Assembly: GCF_018327705.1 (NCBI RefSeq)
Contig: NZ_BNEM01000001.1
Span: 4,526,001 to 4,590,000 of the forward strand
Direction: 5' to 3'
Length of the DNA: 64,000 bases
Source: Catellatospora sp. TT07R-123
GTDB lineage: Bacteria > Actinomycetota > Actinomycetes > Mycobacteriales > Micromonosporaceae
The first letter of the stretch is position 1. Every line of letters begins with the position of its first letter. Positions 18,671-27,108 of the stretch are shown here, in pieces. Below the pieces are notes generated by a model. It was given only the letters and a program-made list of their open reading frames with translations. It had not been told where the DNA came from and did not search any database. Made by a program: the position numbers and the translations under genes.

Positions 18671-18704
18671 TCGAGCAATCCTGCGTAAGCCGGGCAGCGC
18701 CGCC

Positions 18705-19328
18705 TCAGCCGAGCAGGGCCGCCAGGGCCGCGGCGCGCAGCAGGGTCGCGCGGCGGTGCCGGTCGACCTCGCCGCCCAGGAACGGGGTGGAGTTCATCAG
18801 ACCGAACGCGGCGTGGGCGAGCACCCGGGCCTCACCCGGGTTCAGCGAGGCACGCAGGGCGGTGAGCACCTGGACCCACTCCTCGACGTACTGCCGCTGG
18901 AGGCGGCGGATCTCCCGGCGCGGCTCCTCGGGCAGGCGGTCGAGCTCGTGCAGGTGCAGCGCGATGACGGCGGGGTGGGCCAGCGCGAAGTCGACGTGGA
19001 AGTCGACCAGCGCCTCCAGTGCGGCCCTCGGCTCGGAGTGGTCGGCCACGCGGCCGCGGCCGCCCGCGAGCAGGCCCTCGCTGACCGGCATCAGGGCGGC
19101 GACCAGCATCGCCTCCTTGCCGGCGAAGTGGTGGTACAGCGCGGGACCCGTGACGCCGGCGGCGGTGCCGATGTCGTCCATGGAAACGCCGTGGTAGCCG
19201 CGGGCAGCGAACAGGCCGACCGCGATTTCGAGGATCTCCTCGCGGCGCGACCGGCGGGGTGCCTTGGCGGGAGCCGCCGCTGCCGGGGGTGCTGCTACGT
19301 CTTGCTCAACTGCCGTCACCCGAGACAT
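18705..19328 (-). CDS. TetR-family repressor of the acyl-CoA catabolic genes
   Basis: The 207-residue protein has a disordered Ala/Pro-rich N-terminus, then a TetR helix-turn-helix (about 30-75: F-A-A-R-G-Y-H-G-V-S-M-D-D-I-G, A-G-V-T-G-P-A-L-Y-H-H-F-A-G-K-E) and a helical ligand domain. It is encoded upstream of the biotin carboxylase gene on the same strand. The same 16-bp palindrome precedes this gene (19352-19367) and three catabolic transcription units, so it is very likely their autoregulated repressor. A branched-chain acyl-CoA as the inducing ligand is plausible but not shown. Confidence 0.9.
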   Translation of the reverse strand: MSRVTAVEQDVAAPPAAAAPAKAPRRSRREEILEIAVGLFAARGYHGVSMDDIGTAAGVTGPALYHHFAGKEAMLVAALMPVSEGLLAGGRGRVADHSEPRAALEALVDFHVDFALAHPAVIALHLHELDRLPEEPRREIRRLQRQYVEEWVQVLTALRASLNPGEARVLAHAAFGLMNSTPFLGGEVDRHRRATLLRAAALAALLG

Positions 19329-19351
19329 GCTACTCGCCAGTCAGGCGGCGG

Positions 19352-19367
19352 CTTAACGTCCGTTTAG
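19352..19367. promoter_or_regulatory. TetR operator, copy 4 (autoregulatory)
   Basis: CTTAACGTCCGTTTAG lies 24 bp upstream of the TetR start and overlaps the last bases of the upstream TPR gene. It matches the operators at 14828, 17113 and 18655. Confidence 0.75.
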
Positions 19368-22201
19368 TCCAGTTCGAACCCATATTCCCCGGCAAGTCGA
19401 CGGGCTTCGTCGTCCTGCCCGGTGAGCAGCAGCACCTGCGCCAGCGCGTACGCCGCGCGCGGGAGGGTCGCCGAATCGCGGGGCAGGCCGTTGACCACAC
19501 CGCGCAGCACCGGCTCGGCGGCCTCGGCCCGGCCCACCGCCACCAGCACCTCGCCCCGGGTCAGCTCCGCCAGCAGCGCCTCCCCGAACGACTCCAGCTC
19601 CTCGAACCGCTGCGCCACCCCGGTCAGCCGGGCCAGCGCCGCCTCCGGTTCCCCGATCCCGGCCAGCGCGCGGGCGCCGTCGAGGGCGAGCCAGGCCAGC
19701 TCGTACCCGGCCTCCGGCTCGGCGGCCAGACCCGGCGGCACCGCCCGCGCGGCCTCGTCGGCCCGCGCCAGCACGGTCCGGGCCAGCTCCGCGTCGTCGG
19801 CGAACATCGCGGCCACGCACTGGCGGCGCAGCGCCCTGACCTCCTCCAGCGGCAGCCGCGCCACGGCGTACGCGGCCGCGGCCGCCCCCAGCCGCGCCGC
19901 CGACTGGCCGTCCCGGTCGAGGTCGAACAGCAGCTCACCGGCCTGCTCCAGCACCCTGGCCCGAGCGGCGGCGTTGTCGAACCCGTCCAGGTTCGCCGCG
20001 AGCTGATCGAGGTAGGACAGCGCCCGGTCCGGGTCGCCCAGCCGCTGGTGGACCGCAGCGAGCAGATGCCGCGCCTGGTCGGCCAGATGCTGGTTGCCCG
20101 CCAGATCGGCGCCGGACAGCGCCTCCTCCGCCGCCTCGGCCGCCTCCTCGGACTGGGCGGCGTTGAACAGCGCCACCGCCAGGTGGAACCGGATGTGGTC
20201 GGTGTCGTCACCGTCCTCCGGGTCGTCCTCGTCGACCAGGCGCTCCACCATCGCGGCCAGGTCGTCGACCGCCTCGGCGGCGCGCGGTGTGCCGGCCAGC
20301 AGGATCGCCCGCCGCTCCCGCACCTCGCGCTCCAGCGGCTCGGGCAGCACCTGCGCCAGCGCGCGGTCGTACGCCCGGATCGCCCCGGCCGGGTCGTCGA
20401 GCATCGTCAGGCCCTGGCCGAGGAAGAACTCGCCCAGTCCCAGCAGCTCGGGCTCGTCGTCGGCGATCGCCTGGGCGACCAGCGCCCGCGCGGCGTCGGC
20501 GGCGTCGTGCACCCGCCCGTCGGCCCCGAGCGCCTGCGCGCGCAGCAGCATCACCTGCAACCGCACCCGGGGGCCGGGGTCGGGCTCGACCATCACCGCC
20601 GCCCGGTCCAGCACGTCCAGCGCCTCGGCGGGCTCCTGGGCGTGCAGCAGCGCCACCGCCAGCCGCCGCAGCGCGCCCGCGGCGTCCCGGGCGTCGCCGT
20701 GCACCAGCAGGTAGTCGGTGGTCGCCTGGACCTCGGCCAGACCCGCCTCCACCATCCCCTGGCGGCAGCGGTGCAGTCCGAGCCGCCCCCGGATGCGGTG
20801 CTGGCGCACCAGGTCGCCGGCCTGGACGTACCACTCCAGCGCCTCGGTCCAGACCCGCTCGGTCTCCTCGGCGGCCTCGCTGTGCAGCCGCATCCCGGCC
20901 AGGTCGGCCAGGCGGCCGTGCTGGAGCGCGGTCAGCGGGCCGGTCTCGCTCAGCGGCCGGATGCGCAGCCACAGCGCCTCCACCCGGGGTTCGAGGTCGC
21001 GCCGCAGCGCCTCCTCGACCAGGCCCAGCAGCGTGTCGAGGTCGGCGTCGCCGGGCACGTCGGCCAGCGGGTCGGGCACGGTCTCCGCCGGGATGCGCGG
21101 CCGGGGCGAGCGCCAGCCCGCTGCGGGCGGCGTCGGCTCGACGACCGGCTCGGCCTGGAGCAGCGCGGCGACCCGGGCCGCCTGCGCACCGGTGCCGTTG
21201 CGGGCGTCGAACCGGGCCGCCAGCCCGGTCGCCCGCGCGGCCAGCTCGTCGGCGAGCACCGCGACGGTACGGCGGCTGCCGCGCACGGTCAGGTCACCGT
21301 GCCCGGTGCCGGCCAGCAGCCGCAGCAGCAGGGCCGCCGCGGCCGCGAACTCCATCTCGGCGGCGGGCGACGGCGCGTCCTCCAGCCACGGCAGGTGCCG
21401 TTCCACCACGTCGAGGCCGCGGGCGACGTCGCCGCTGTGCGCGAGGTAGCGGACGTGCTCGGCGATGCTGCCCAGCTTGGCGGGATGCTGCCGCAACCGC
21501 CGGTACGCCCGCAGGTGCGCCCGCCGCGCCTCGTCCGGCCGCCCCGTACGCAGGAACGGCAGCAGCAGTGCGGTCAGGATCTCCTGCGGCTGCTCGGCGC
21601 AGGTCAGCCTGCCCTCCAGCACGGGACCGGTCAGCTCGATCGCGTCCTCGTCCCGGCCCAGGCAGCCGAGGTGCTGCACCATCGCGGTGGGATCGCAGCC
21701 GTCGCAGTCGGAGTTGTCGTCGCGGGACGCGGACTGCCACAGTTCGTAGTGGTAACCGGCCGCCGCCTCGTCGCCGAGGTGCGCCGCGACCAGCCACCGG
21801 AGCTTGTGGACGGGCTGGAGGCTGTGCCCGCCCTGCTGGTAGCGGCGCTGCATCTCCTCCAGCACCGCGTAGGCGCGTTCCAGCGGCACCTCGGGGAACC
21901 GGGGCAGCAGGTGGACCTGGTACTTGAAGTGCCACAGCAGCAGGGGCTCGGCTTCGGCATACTGGTCGGGCCGCTCGTCGTAGCGCGCCAGGCACCACGA
22001 GAACACGGCGAAGCACTGCGCCGGGGCACCGGCCCGGTAGTAGGCCTCTGTGGCCGCCATCCGCGCCTGGAACCGCAGCTCGTCGTCGCCGATCGCGTCG
22101 GCCTGGGCGATCGCCTCCTCGGCCAGCGCCACCTGGGTGCCCCCGCGCGGCGCCTCCCAGCACTGGTCGATCAGCTCGCGGACGCGTTCCGGCCCGGTCA
22201 T
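19364..22201 (-). CDS. Large TPR-repeat protein
   Basis: The product (945 residues from ATG 22201; an in-frame ATG at 22282 would add 27 basic residues) is almost entirely helical, with regularly spaced A-x-x-x-L-A and G-D-x-x-x-A-L patterns typical of tetratricopeptide repeats from about residue 60 to the end. A C-D-G-C-D motif lies near residue 175. There is no signal peptide, membrane segment or ATPase motif. TPR proteins are protein-protein scaffolds; nothing shows the partner. Its stop overlaps the TetR operator, so the regulator may affect or be affected by its transcription. Confidence 0.8.
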   Translation of the reverse strand: MTGPERVRELIDQCWEAPRGGTQVALAEEAIAQADAIGDDELRFQARMAATEAYYRAGAPAQCFAVFSWCLARYDERPDQYAEAEPLLLWHFKYQVHLLPRFPEVPLERAYAVLEEMQRRYQQGGHSLQPVHKLRWLVAAHLGDEAAAGYHYELWQSASRDDNSDCDGCDPTAMVQHLGCLGRDEDAIELTGPVLEGRLTCAEQPQEILTALLLPFLRTGRPDEARRAHLRAYRRLRQHPAKLGSIAEHVRYLAHSGDVARGLDVVERHLPWLEDAPSPAAEMEFAAAAALLLRLLAGTGHGDLTVRGSRRTVAVLADELAARATGLAARFDARNGTGAQAARVAALLQAEPVVEPTPPAAGWRSPRPRIPAETVPDPLADVPGDADLDTLLGLVEEALRRDLEPRVEALWLRIRPLSETGPLTALQHGRLADLAGMRLHSEAAEETERVWTEALEWYVQAGDLVRQHRIRGRLGLHRCRQGMVEAGLAEVQATTDYLLVHGDARDAAGALRRLAVALLHAQEPAEALDVLDRAAVMVEPDPGPRVRLQVMLLRAQALGADGRVHDAADAARALVAQAIADDEPELLGLGEFFLGQGLTMLDDPAGAIRAYDRALAQVLPEPLEREVRERRAILLAGTPRAAEAVDDLAAMVERLVDEDDPEDGDDTDHIRFHLAVALFNAAQSEEAAEAAEEALSGADLAGNQHLADQARHLLAAVHQRLGDPDRALSYLDQLAANLDGFDNAAARARVLEQAGELLFDLDRDGQSAARLGAAAAAYAVARLPLEEVRALRRQCVAAMFADDAELARTVLARADEAARAVPPGLAAEPEAGYELAWLALDGARALAGIGEPEAALARLTGVAQRFEELESFGEALLAELTRGEVLVAVGRAEAAEPVLRGVVNGLPRDSATLPRAAYALAQVLLLTGQDDEARRLAGEYGFELD

Positions 22202-22405
22202 GACGTGCGACCCTGCACGTCGGCGGTCCGATCCGGCCTGGTCCGGCCGCAGCCGGGGCGACCGCCCGGATCGACCTGACATGAGAGGTTCACGCGGGAC
22301 AACTTACCCGGCGGCGGCGACCGCTGCCGAGCCCGCGCACCGCCGCGCACGTGAAGGGCACGGCTGTGGCTTGAAAAGTTCCCCGGAACCGGAAAGGCTG
22401 CCGGA

Positions 22406-23191
22406 ATGTCATCCTTGGAACGCGCGGCGAAAGCCTGCCGTCACAGCCTGGACGCGCTAGTCGCGCTGGGTGCCGAGCTCACCGACGCGCAGTGGGACGG
22501 GCGCACCGACCTGCCGGAATGGACGGTCGGCGACGTGTACGCCCACGTCGTCGCCGGTGAGCAGTGGATGGCCGAGGGCGGGCTGCCGCTGCCGCCCGGC
22601 CCGCCGCAGCCGTGGATCGAGCAGGGCGTGGCCCGGCGCCGGGGCGCCGGTCGCGAGTCCGTGCTCGCCGAGCTGGCCGAGGTCCGCGCCCAGCGCGAAC
22701 TCCAGCTCGTCTCAGGGCTGCCCTCGGCCGACGCGATCGGCTGGTGGATCTGGTCGCAGTCGCCGGTGCCGTTCGTGGTGCAGCTGACCGCGCGCGCCTT
22801 CGACCTGTGGGTGCACGAGCAGGACGTACGCCGGGCGATCCGGCGGCCGGGCAATCTCGGCTCCCCCGGGGCGCGGGTGTCGCACGACCTCATCCTCCAG
22901 TCGCTGCCCAAGGTGGTGGCCAAGGGCGCCGGTGTGCCGCCCGGCGCGACGGTCCGCTTCACCGCGATGGGCGAGATCCCCGTCGACTTCGCGATCCACG
23001 TCGACGACACCGGCCGGGCCGCGGTCGGCGCCCCCGACGACCGGCCGAGCACCGTGCACGTGACGCTCGGCTGGCAGTCGTTCCTGCTGCTGTGCACCGG
23101 ACGCGGCGACCGCGCCCGGCAGGAGGTCTGGGTCGGCGGAGACACCGAACTCGGCGAGCGGGTGCTCGCTCACCTCAACATCGCCCCGTGA
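22406..23191 (+). CDS. Maleylpyruvate isomerase-family (DinB-like) protein
   Basis: The 261-residue protein has the mycothiol-dependent maleylpyruvate isomerase N-terminal four-helix fold: W-T-V-G-D-V-Y-A-H-V-V near residue 50 with a metal-ligand His, a mid-domain L-W-V-H-E-Q-D-V-R-R with the second His, then an SCP2-like C-terminal half. Proteins of this group use mycothiol, the actinomycete thiol, in isomerase or transferase reactions; many are uncharacterised. It stands alone, ending at a hairpin before the convergent hydrolase gene. Confidence 0.87.
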   Translation: MSSLERAAKACRHSLDALVALGAELTDAQWDGRTDLPEWTVGDVYAHVVAGEQWMAEGGLPLPPGPPQPWIEQGVARRRGAGRESVLAELAEVRAQRELQLVSGLPSADAIGWWIWSQSPVPFVVQLTARAFDLWVHEQDVRRAIRRPGNLGSPGARVSHDLILQSLPKVVAKGAGVPPGATVRFTAMGEIPVDFAIHVDDTGRAAVGAPDDRPSTVHVTLGWQSFLLLCTGRGDRARQEVWVGGDTELGERVLAHLNIAP

Positions 23192-23198
23192 ACCGGTC

Positions 23199-23231
23199 GC
23201 GGCCCGCTCCCCGGTCCGGGAGGCGGGCCGC
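23199..23231. terminator. Bidirectional hairpin terminator
   Basis: Arms beginning GCGGCCCGC (23199-23207) and ending GCGGGCCGC (23223-23231), with further pairing inside, lie between the stops of convergent genes. Confidence 0.6.
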
Positions 23232-23243
23232 CGCCGAATCGGG

Positions 23244-24005
23244 TCAGAGCGGGCCGAGGGTCGGGCGCTTGGCGGTGATCAGGTCGCCGGAGGAGCGGCC
23301 GGTCAGCCGCCGCTTGATCCACGGAGCCAGGTAGCGGCCCGCCCAGGCCAGGTCCTCGCCCTTGGTCACCAGCCACGACCGGCGCTCCGGCCAGGACGGC
23401 AGGTCCCACCAGGTCGGGTCGGCCGGGACGTCGAGCGCGGCGAGCACGTGCGCGGCGGTGCGGCGGTGCCCGGCCGGGGAGAGGTGAAGCCGGTCGATGC
23501 TCCACAGCGCGGGGTTGGCGTACTCGTGGTCGTTCCACAGGTCGACCAGGCGGGCGCCGTTGCGCTCGGCGACGTCGCCCACGGCATCGTTGAGGTAGCG
23601 GATGCGCGGGGCGACCAGGTTGTTGCCGGGCAGCCGGGACATCACGTCGGCGAAGCGGAACAGCAGCACGTCGGCGCCGGTGGCGCGCAGCCGGGCCACG
23701 GTCGCGTCGAAGCGGGCCATCAGGGCGGGTGGATCGCAGCGGCGGCGCAGCACGTCGTTGGCGCCTGCCGCGAAGCTGACCAGGTCGGGCCGCATACCGA
23801 GGGCGGGTTCGAGCTGCTCGCCCACGATCGCGTCGTACAGGCGGCCGCGGATGGCGAGGTTGGCGTAACCGAAGTCACCCGGGGCGACCTCGTTCAGCCG
23901 GCCCGCGACCAGGTCGGCCCAGCCGCGGAAGACCCCGTCCGCGTACGGGTCGTCCATGCCCTCGGTGAAGCTGTCCCCCAGCGCCACATACCTGCTCCAA
24001 CTCAC
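23244..24005 (-). CDS. SGNH/GDSL hydrolase
   Basis: GTG 24005 gives a 253-residue protein beginning almost directly with the GDSL block (A-L-G-D-S-F-T-E-G, catalytic Ser), followed by the N-L-A-I-R-G oxyanion block, A-G-A-N-D-V and a C-terminal D-R-L-H-L-S catalytic Asp-His block. The longer frame to 24524 runs through the divergent DsbA gene and is rejected. The fold cleaves esters of lipids, carbohydrates or acyl groups; the substrate is unknown. No signal peptide precedes the domain, so it is probably cytoplasmic. Confidence 0.92.
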   Translation of the reverse strand: MSWSRYVALGDSFTEGMDDPYADGVFRGWADLVAGRLNEVAPGDFGYANLAIRGRLYDAIVGEQLEPALGMRPDLVSFAAGANDVLRRRCDPPALMARFDATVARLRATGADVLLFRFADVMSRLPGNNLVAPRIRYLNDAVGDVAERNGARLVDLWNDHEYANPALWSIDRLHLSPAGHRRTAAHVLAALDVPADPTWWDLPSWPERRSWLVTKGEDLAWAGRYLAPWIKRRLTGRSSGDLITAKRPTLGPL

Positions 24006-24095
24006 CGCGCCATCTTGCCACCGGGGCCCGTACCGATGGGTAGTGCTCTTCCTAACAGCGGGAATCGGCACTGCCCCGGCGGCGTTGGAGTTCGC

Positions 24096-24788
24096 GTGCA
24101 GATCGAGATCTACTCCGACGTGGTGTGCCCCTGGTGCTGGATCGGCGAGCAGCGGCTCTACCGCGCGCTCGCGGACAGCCCCGACGTGTCCGTGCGCTGG
24201 CGGGCCTTCCAGCTCGACCCCTCCGCCCAGTCGACCGGCACCCCGCTGGTGGAGTGGCTCGGCCGCCGCTACGGCGGCGAGGCCAACGCGCGCCGGATGT
24301 TCGACCAGGTCAGCTCGGTCGGCGCGGAGGAGGGCCTGACCATGGACTTCGACCGCGCGATCGGCGCCAACACCTTCGACGCGCACCGGCTCATCTGGTG
24401 GGCCGGGGAGCAGGGCGGCGACCAGCGGCCGATGGTGGAGGCGCTGCACCGCGCCCACTTCACCGACGGCCTGGACCTGGGCCGCCGGGAGGATCTGGTG
24501 CGGGCCGCGGCCGGCCTCGGCCACGACGAGCAGGCGGTGCGCGACTTCCTCGGCTCGACCGCGGGCGCCGACGAGGTGCTCGACGAGCTGGCCATGGGCC
24601 GCGAGCTGGGAGTCACCGGCGTGCCGATGTTCGTCTTCGCAGGCAAGTACGCCATCAGCGGCGCCCAGGACCCGTCCACCCTGCGCGAGGTCCTCGACGA
24701 GGTGCGCCGCCGCGAGTCTGCCGCCCCGGTCCTGACCGACCTCGCCCCGCGCGGCGAGAGCTGCGACGACGACACCTGCGCGGTATGA
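24096..24788 (+). CDS. DsbA-family oxidoreductase (FrnE-like)
   Basis: GTG 24096 with an upstream GGAG gives 230 residues of a thioredoxin-fold protein with an inserted helical domain: I-E-I-Y-S-D-V-V-C-P-W-C-W-I-G holds the C-x-x-C active site near residue 12, and G-V-T-G-V-P-M-F-V-F holds the cis-Pro loop. FrnE-type proteins are cytoplasmic thiol-disulfide isomerases or polyketide-pathway oxidoreductases. A C-terminal C-D-D-D-T-C pair is also present. The gene stands alone and diverges from the SGNH hydrolase. Confidence 0.92.
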   Translation: MQIEIYSDVVCPWCWIGEQRLYRALADSPDVSVRWRAFQLDPSAQSTGTPLVEWLGRRYGGEANARRMFDQVSSVGAEEGLTMDFDRAIGANTFDAHRLIWWAGEQGGDQRPMVEALHRAHFTDGLDLGRREDLVRAAAGLGHDEQAVRDFLGSTAGADEVLDELAMGRELGVTGVPMFVFAGKYAISGAQDPSTLREVLDEVRRRESAAPVLTDLAPRGESCDDDTCAV

Positions 24789-24808
24789 CCTTTTAGCCCT
24801 ACAAGTCT

Positions 24809-24824
24809 TGTTTCACGTGAAACA
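24809..24824. promoter_or_regulatory. parS site
   Basis: TGTTTCACGTGAAACA is a perfect 16-bp match to the chromosomal ParB-binding palindrome, between convergent genes. It is about 21 kb from oriC on the gyr side and isolated from the other eight parS sites. Confidence 0.92.
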
Positions 24825-24844
24825 GTATTGTCACCTGACGATAT

Positions 24845-24890
24845 GACGGTGCCGGTGAGCTGCCCGAACGGGCGACTCACCGGCACCGTC
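24845..24890. terminator. Bidirectional hairpin terminator
   Basis: Perfect 15-bp arms (24845-24859 / 24876-24890) with a smaller nested stem in the loop lie between the convergent DsbA and sigma-factor genes, next to the parS site. Confidence 0.8.
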
Positions 24891-24893
24891 GCA

Positions 24894-26432
24894 TCAGGGC
24901 AGGTACTGGAACATCACGTTCGCCGACACCCCGGTCGGCAGCGAAGCCTCAGCGAGCACCGAGAAGTCCGCCGCGAGCCGGTAGATCCGGTGCCGCGCAC
25001 CGGACGCCGCCAGCACGGTCCCGTCCGGCTGGAAGTAGACCAGGTCCACCCCCGCCATCGGGAACCGCACCTGCTGCCCGGTGGTCATGTCGATCACCGC
25101 GTACACCTCGGGGCTCGTGTTCGGATCGCCGTGCGGGAAGCCGACCGCCGCGTAGCGGCCGTCCGCCGATACCGAGACCACCTGCGAATCGCCGTCGTTG
25201 GGCGGCGTGTACGCGACCGTCCGGGGTTCGGTGCCGTCGGCCCGCGTCACGGTCAGCTGCCGCCGACCGACGGTTCCGACGTAACCGCCGAGCTCCCGGC
25301 CGCGCGCCTGCTCCCATGCCTGCTGCTCCATCGGGGTGAACCTCCCGCTGGACACGGCGACCACCCCGGGGCCCGCGCCGCTCTGCACGAACAGCTTCGA
25401 CCCGTCGCGGCTCCAGACCAGCCCGGCGCACATGACGTCGGTGGCCAGCGCCCGCACCGGCCCTCCCGTGGTGCCGCCCACCACCAGCTCGCCGAGGAGA
25501 TCCTCACCGCGTACCCAGGCCACGGTGGCGCCGTCGGGCGACATGCGCAGCGAGTTGCCCACGCAGGGGTCGTCGGGGCCGAGGCTGCGCAGCTCGCGTA
25601 CCTGGCCGCCGGTGAGCGCCAGCAGCCGGTTCGCACCGCCGGAGAACGCGAACCAGTACATGGAGCCGCCGATCTCCGCCGCGGGCGGCCTGGCCGACGG
25701 TGCGGACGACGGCGCGACCGAGACCTGCGGGGCCGCGGACGCGGAAGCCGACGGGGACACCGACACGGCGGGGTCGGGTGCCGGACGGCGCCAGGGCAGT
25801 GCGGCCAGCACGACGGCGACGATCGCGACGACGGCCGCCGCGGCCCCGATCGAGGTCGCGATCGCGCGGCGTGCCCGCATCCGGCCGGATGTACGCACCG
25901 CCCGCTCCGCCAGGTCCACCGGCCGCGCGTCCCCGGCCAGGTCCGCGAGCTCGGGTGCGAGCGTACGCAGCCGGGCCAGCGCCTTCGACGTCTGCGACTT
26001 GACCGTGCCCACGGTGACCCCGAGGCACTCGGCCGTCTCCGCCTCGGTCCGGTCCTCGAAGAACCGCAGCACCAGCACCGCCCGCTGCTTGTCCGACAGC
26101 CGCTGCAACGCCGCCCGCAGGGTGATCTTCAGCGCCGCGTCGGCGGCGTGGTCGGGCACGGTGGCCCGTACCGGCATGGTCTCGGTCGGCACCTCGACGC
26201 CCCGGCGCCGCCGCCACCACGAGATCTGCTGGTGGTACATCACCTTTCGCGTGTACGCCTCGGCGTTGCCCCGGTCGTGCAGCCTGCGCCAGGCCAGGTG
26301 GGTGCGCGCGAGCGCGACCTGCACCAGGTCCTCGGCCAGGTACTGGTCACCGGTGAGCAGGTAGGCCGCGCGCAGCAGCGACGGCGCGCGATGCCGCACG
26401 AACGTCTCGAACTCGGCTGACAGTGCATCCAT
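24894..26432 (-). CDS. SigE-type sigma factor fused to a membrane-anchored propeller domain
   Basis: The 512-residue product starts with an ECF-like sigma factor: region 2 (about 8-75, A-Y-L-L-T-G-D-Q-Y-L-A-E-D-L-V-Q) and region 4 (about 105-155, L-S-D-K-Q-R-A-V-L-V-L-R-F-F-E-D and V-T-V-G-T-V-K-S-Q-T-S-K-A-L). A transmembrane helix follows (about 190-212), then a Ser/Pro/Ala linker and a C-terminal ~260-residue beta-propeller-like domain with repeated S-P-D-G / S-A-D-G motifs. The frame is uninterrupted, so sensor, anchor and sigma factor are one chain, unlike the usual separate anti-sigma arrangement. Confidence 0.88.
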   Translation of the reverse strand: MDALSAEFETFVRHRAPSLLRAAYLLTGDQYLAEDLVQVALARTHLAWRRLHDRGNAEAYTRKVMYHQQISWWRRRRGVEVPTETMPVRATVPDHAADAALKITLRAALQRLSDKQRAVLVLRFFEDRTEAETAECLGVTVGTVKSQTSKALARLRTLAPELADLAGDARPVDLAERAVRTSGRMRARRAIATSIGAAAAVVAIVAVVLAALPWRRPAPDPAVSVSPSASASAAPQVSVAPSSAPSARPPAAEIGGSMYWFAFSGGANRLLALTGGQVRELRSLGPDDPCVGNSLRMSPDGATVAWVRGEDLLGELVVGGTTGGPVRALATDVMCAGLVWSRDGSKLFVQSGAGPGVVAVSSGRFTPMEQQAWEQARGRELGGYVGTVGRRQLTVTRADGTEPRTVAYTPPNDGDSQVVSVSADGRYAAVGFPHGDPNTSPEVYAVIDMTTGQQVRFPMAGVDLVYFQPDGTVLAASGARHRIYRLAADFSVLAEASLPTGVSANVMFQYLP

Positions 26433-26526
26433 CGTTGGTCATCCCCGCTGGTGGGTGTCGGCATCAAGGGCCGATGCCGGTTGTCGGCGTACTAGAGGAC
26501 ACCCGGCGGTGCGATGGTTGCCGGTC

Positions 26527-26994
26527 TCAGAACAGGTTCTTGGCGTCCTCGCGGCGCGCCACCCGGGCCCGCCACCGCCGCAGCGGTCCGGCCAGCACGA
26601 AGCCCCAGCCGATCAGCGCCGCCACCCCGCCCAGCGCCAGCCCCGTCATCAGCAGGTACGTCGTGCCGCCCTCGGTGCCGAAGACGCCCGCCCGCGCCCC
26701 GCTGTCCAGGGCCGGGACCTCGGCGCCCAGTTCAACGCCGGCGGGCTCGTCGTACAGGATGACGTCCTCGCGGCTGCTGCTGCCGTCGGCGGCGGTCCAG
26801 TCACCGTGGTAGTCGCAGTCGTGCCTGCCGCAGGAGTAGCGCAGCGCCGTGAAGGTCCCGGGGGTGCCGGAGCCGTTGTGCGCGTGCCAGGCGGGCACCA
26901 GGTCGGTGGCACCGCCGAACAGGCCGATGAACGCGATGATGGGCAGGCCGGCCCACTTGAAGAACTTCATGCGCCAGTCACCGATCGTGCTCAT
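26527..26994 (-). CDS. Small two-helix membrane protein
   Basis: The 155-residue product has transmembrane segments near residues 12-30 and 113-135 flanking an extracytoplasmic domain with two Cys (S-C-G-R-H-D-C) that could form a disulfide; the C-terminus is basic and cytoplasmic. The layout resembles DUF3592-like proteins, but that is only a guess. Starts at 26994 or 27003 are both possible. The gene is upstream of the sigma-factor fusion on the same strand with a 94-bp gap and diverges from the MFS gene. Confidence 0.65.
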   Translation of the reverse strand: MSTIGDWRMKFFKWAGLPIIAFIGLFGGATDLVPAWHAHNGSGTPGTFTALRYSCGRHDCDYHGDWTAADGSSSREDVILYDEPAGVELGAEVPALDSGARAGVFGTEGGTTYLLMTGLALGGVAALIGWGFVLAGPLRRWRARVARREDAKNLF

Positions 26995-27108
26995 CGCTCC
27001 CATGGCGGGGCACTCTAGATGAGCCTGCCTCGCAAAGGCGAGCCCCGTCGGCGTCTCGTGCGCCACTATCCCTGGTGGAGGCCCTCGCGGCTCGGCTAGT
27101 GTGCCCGC

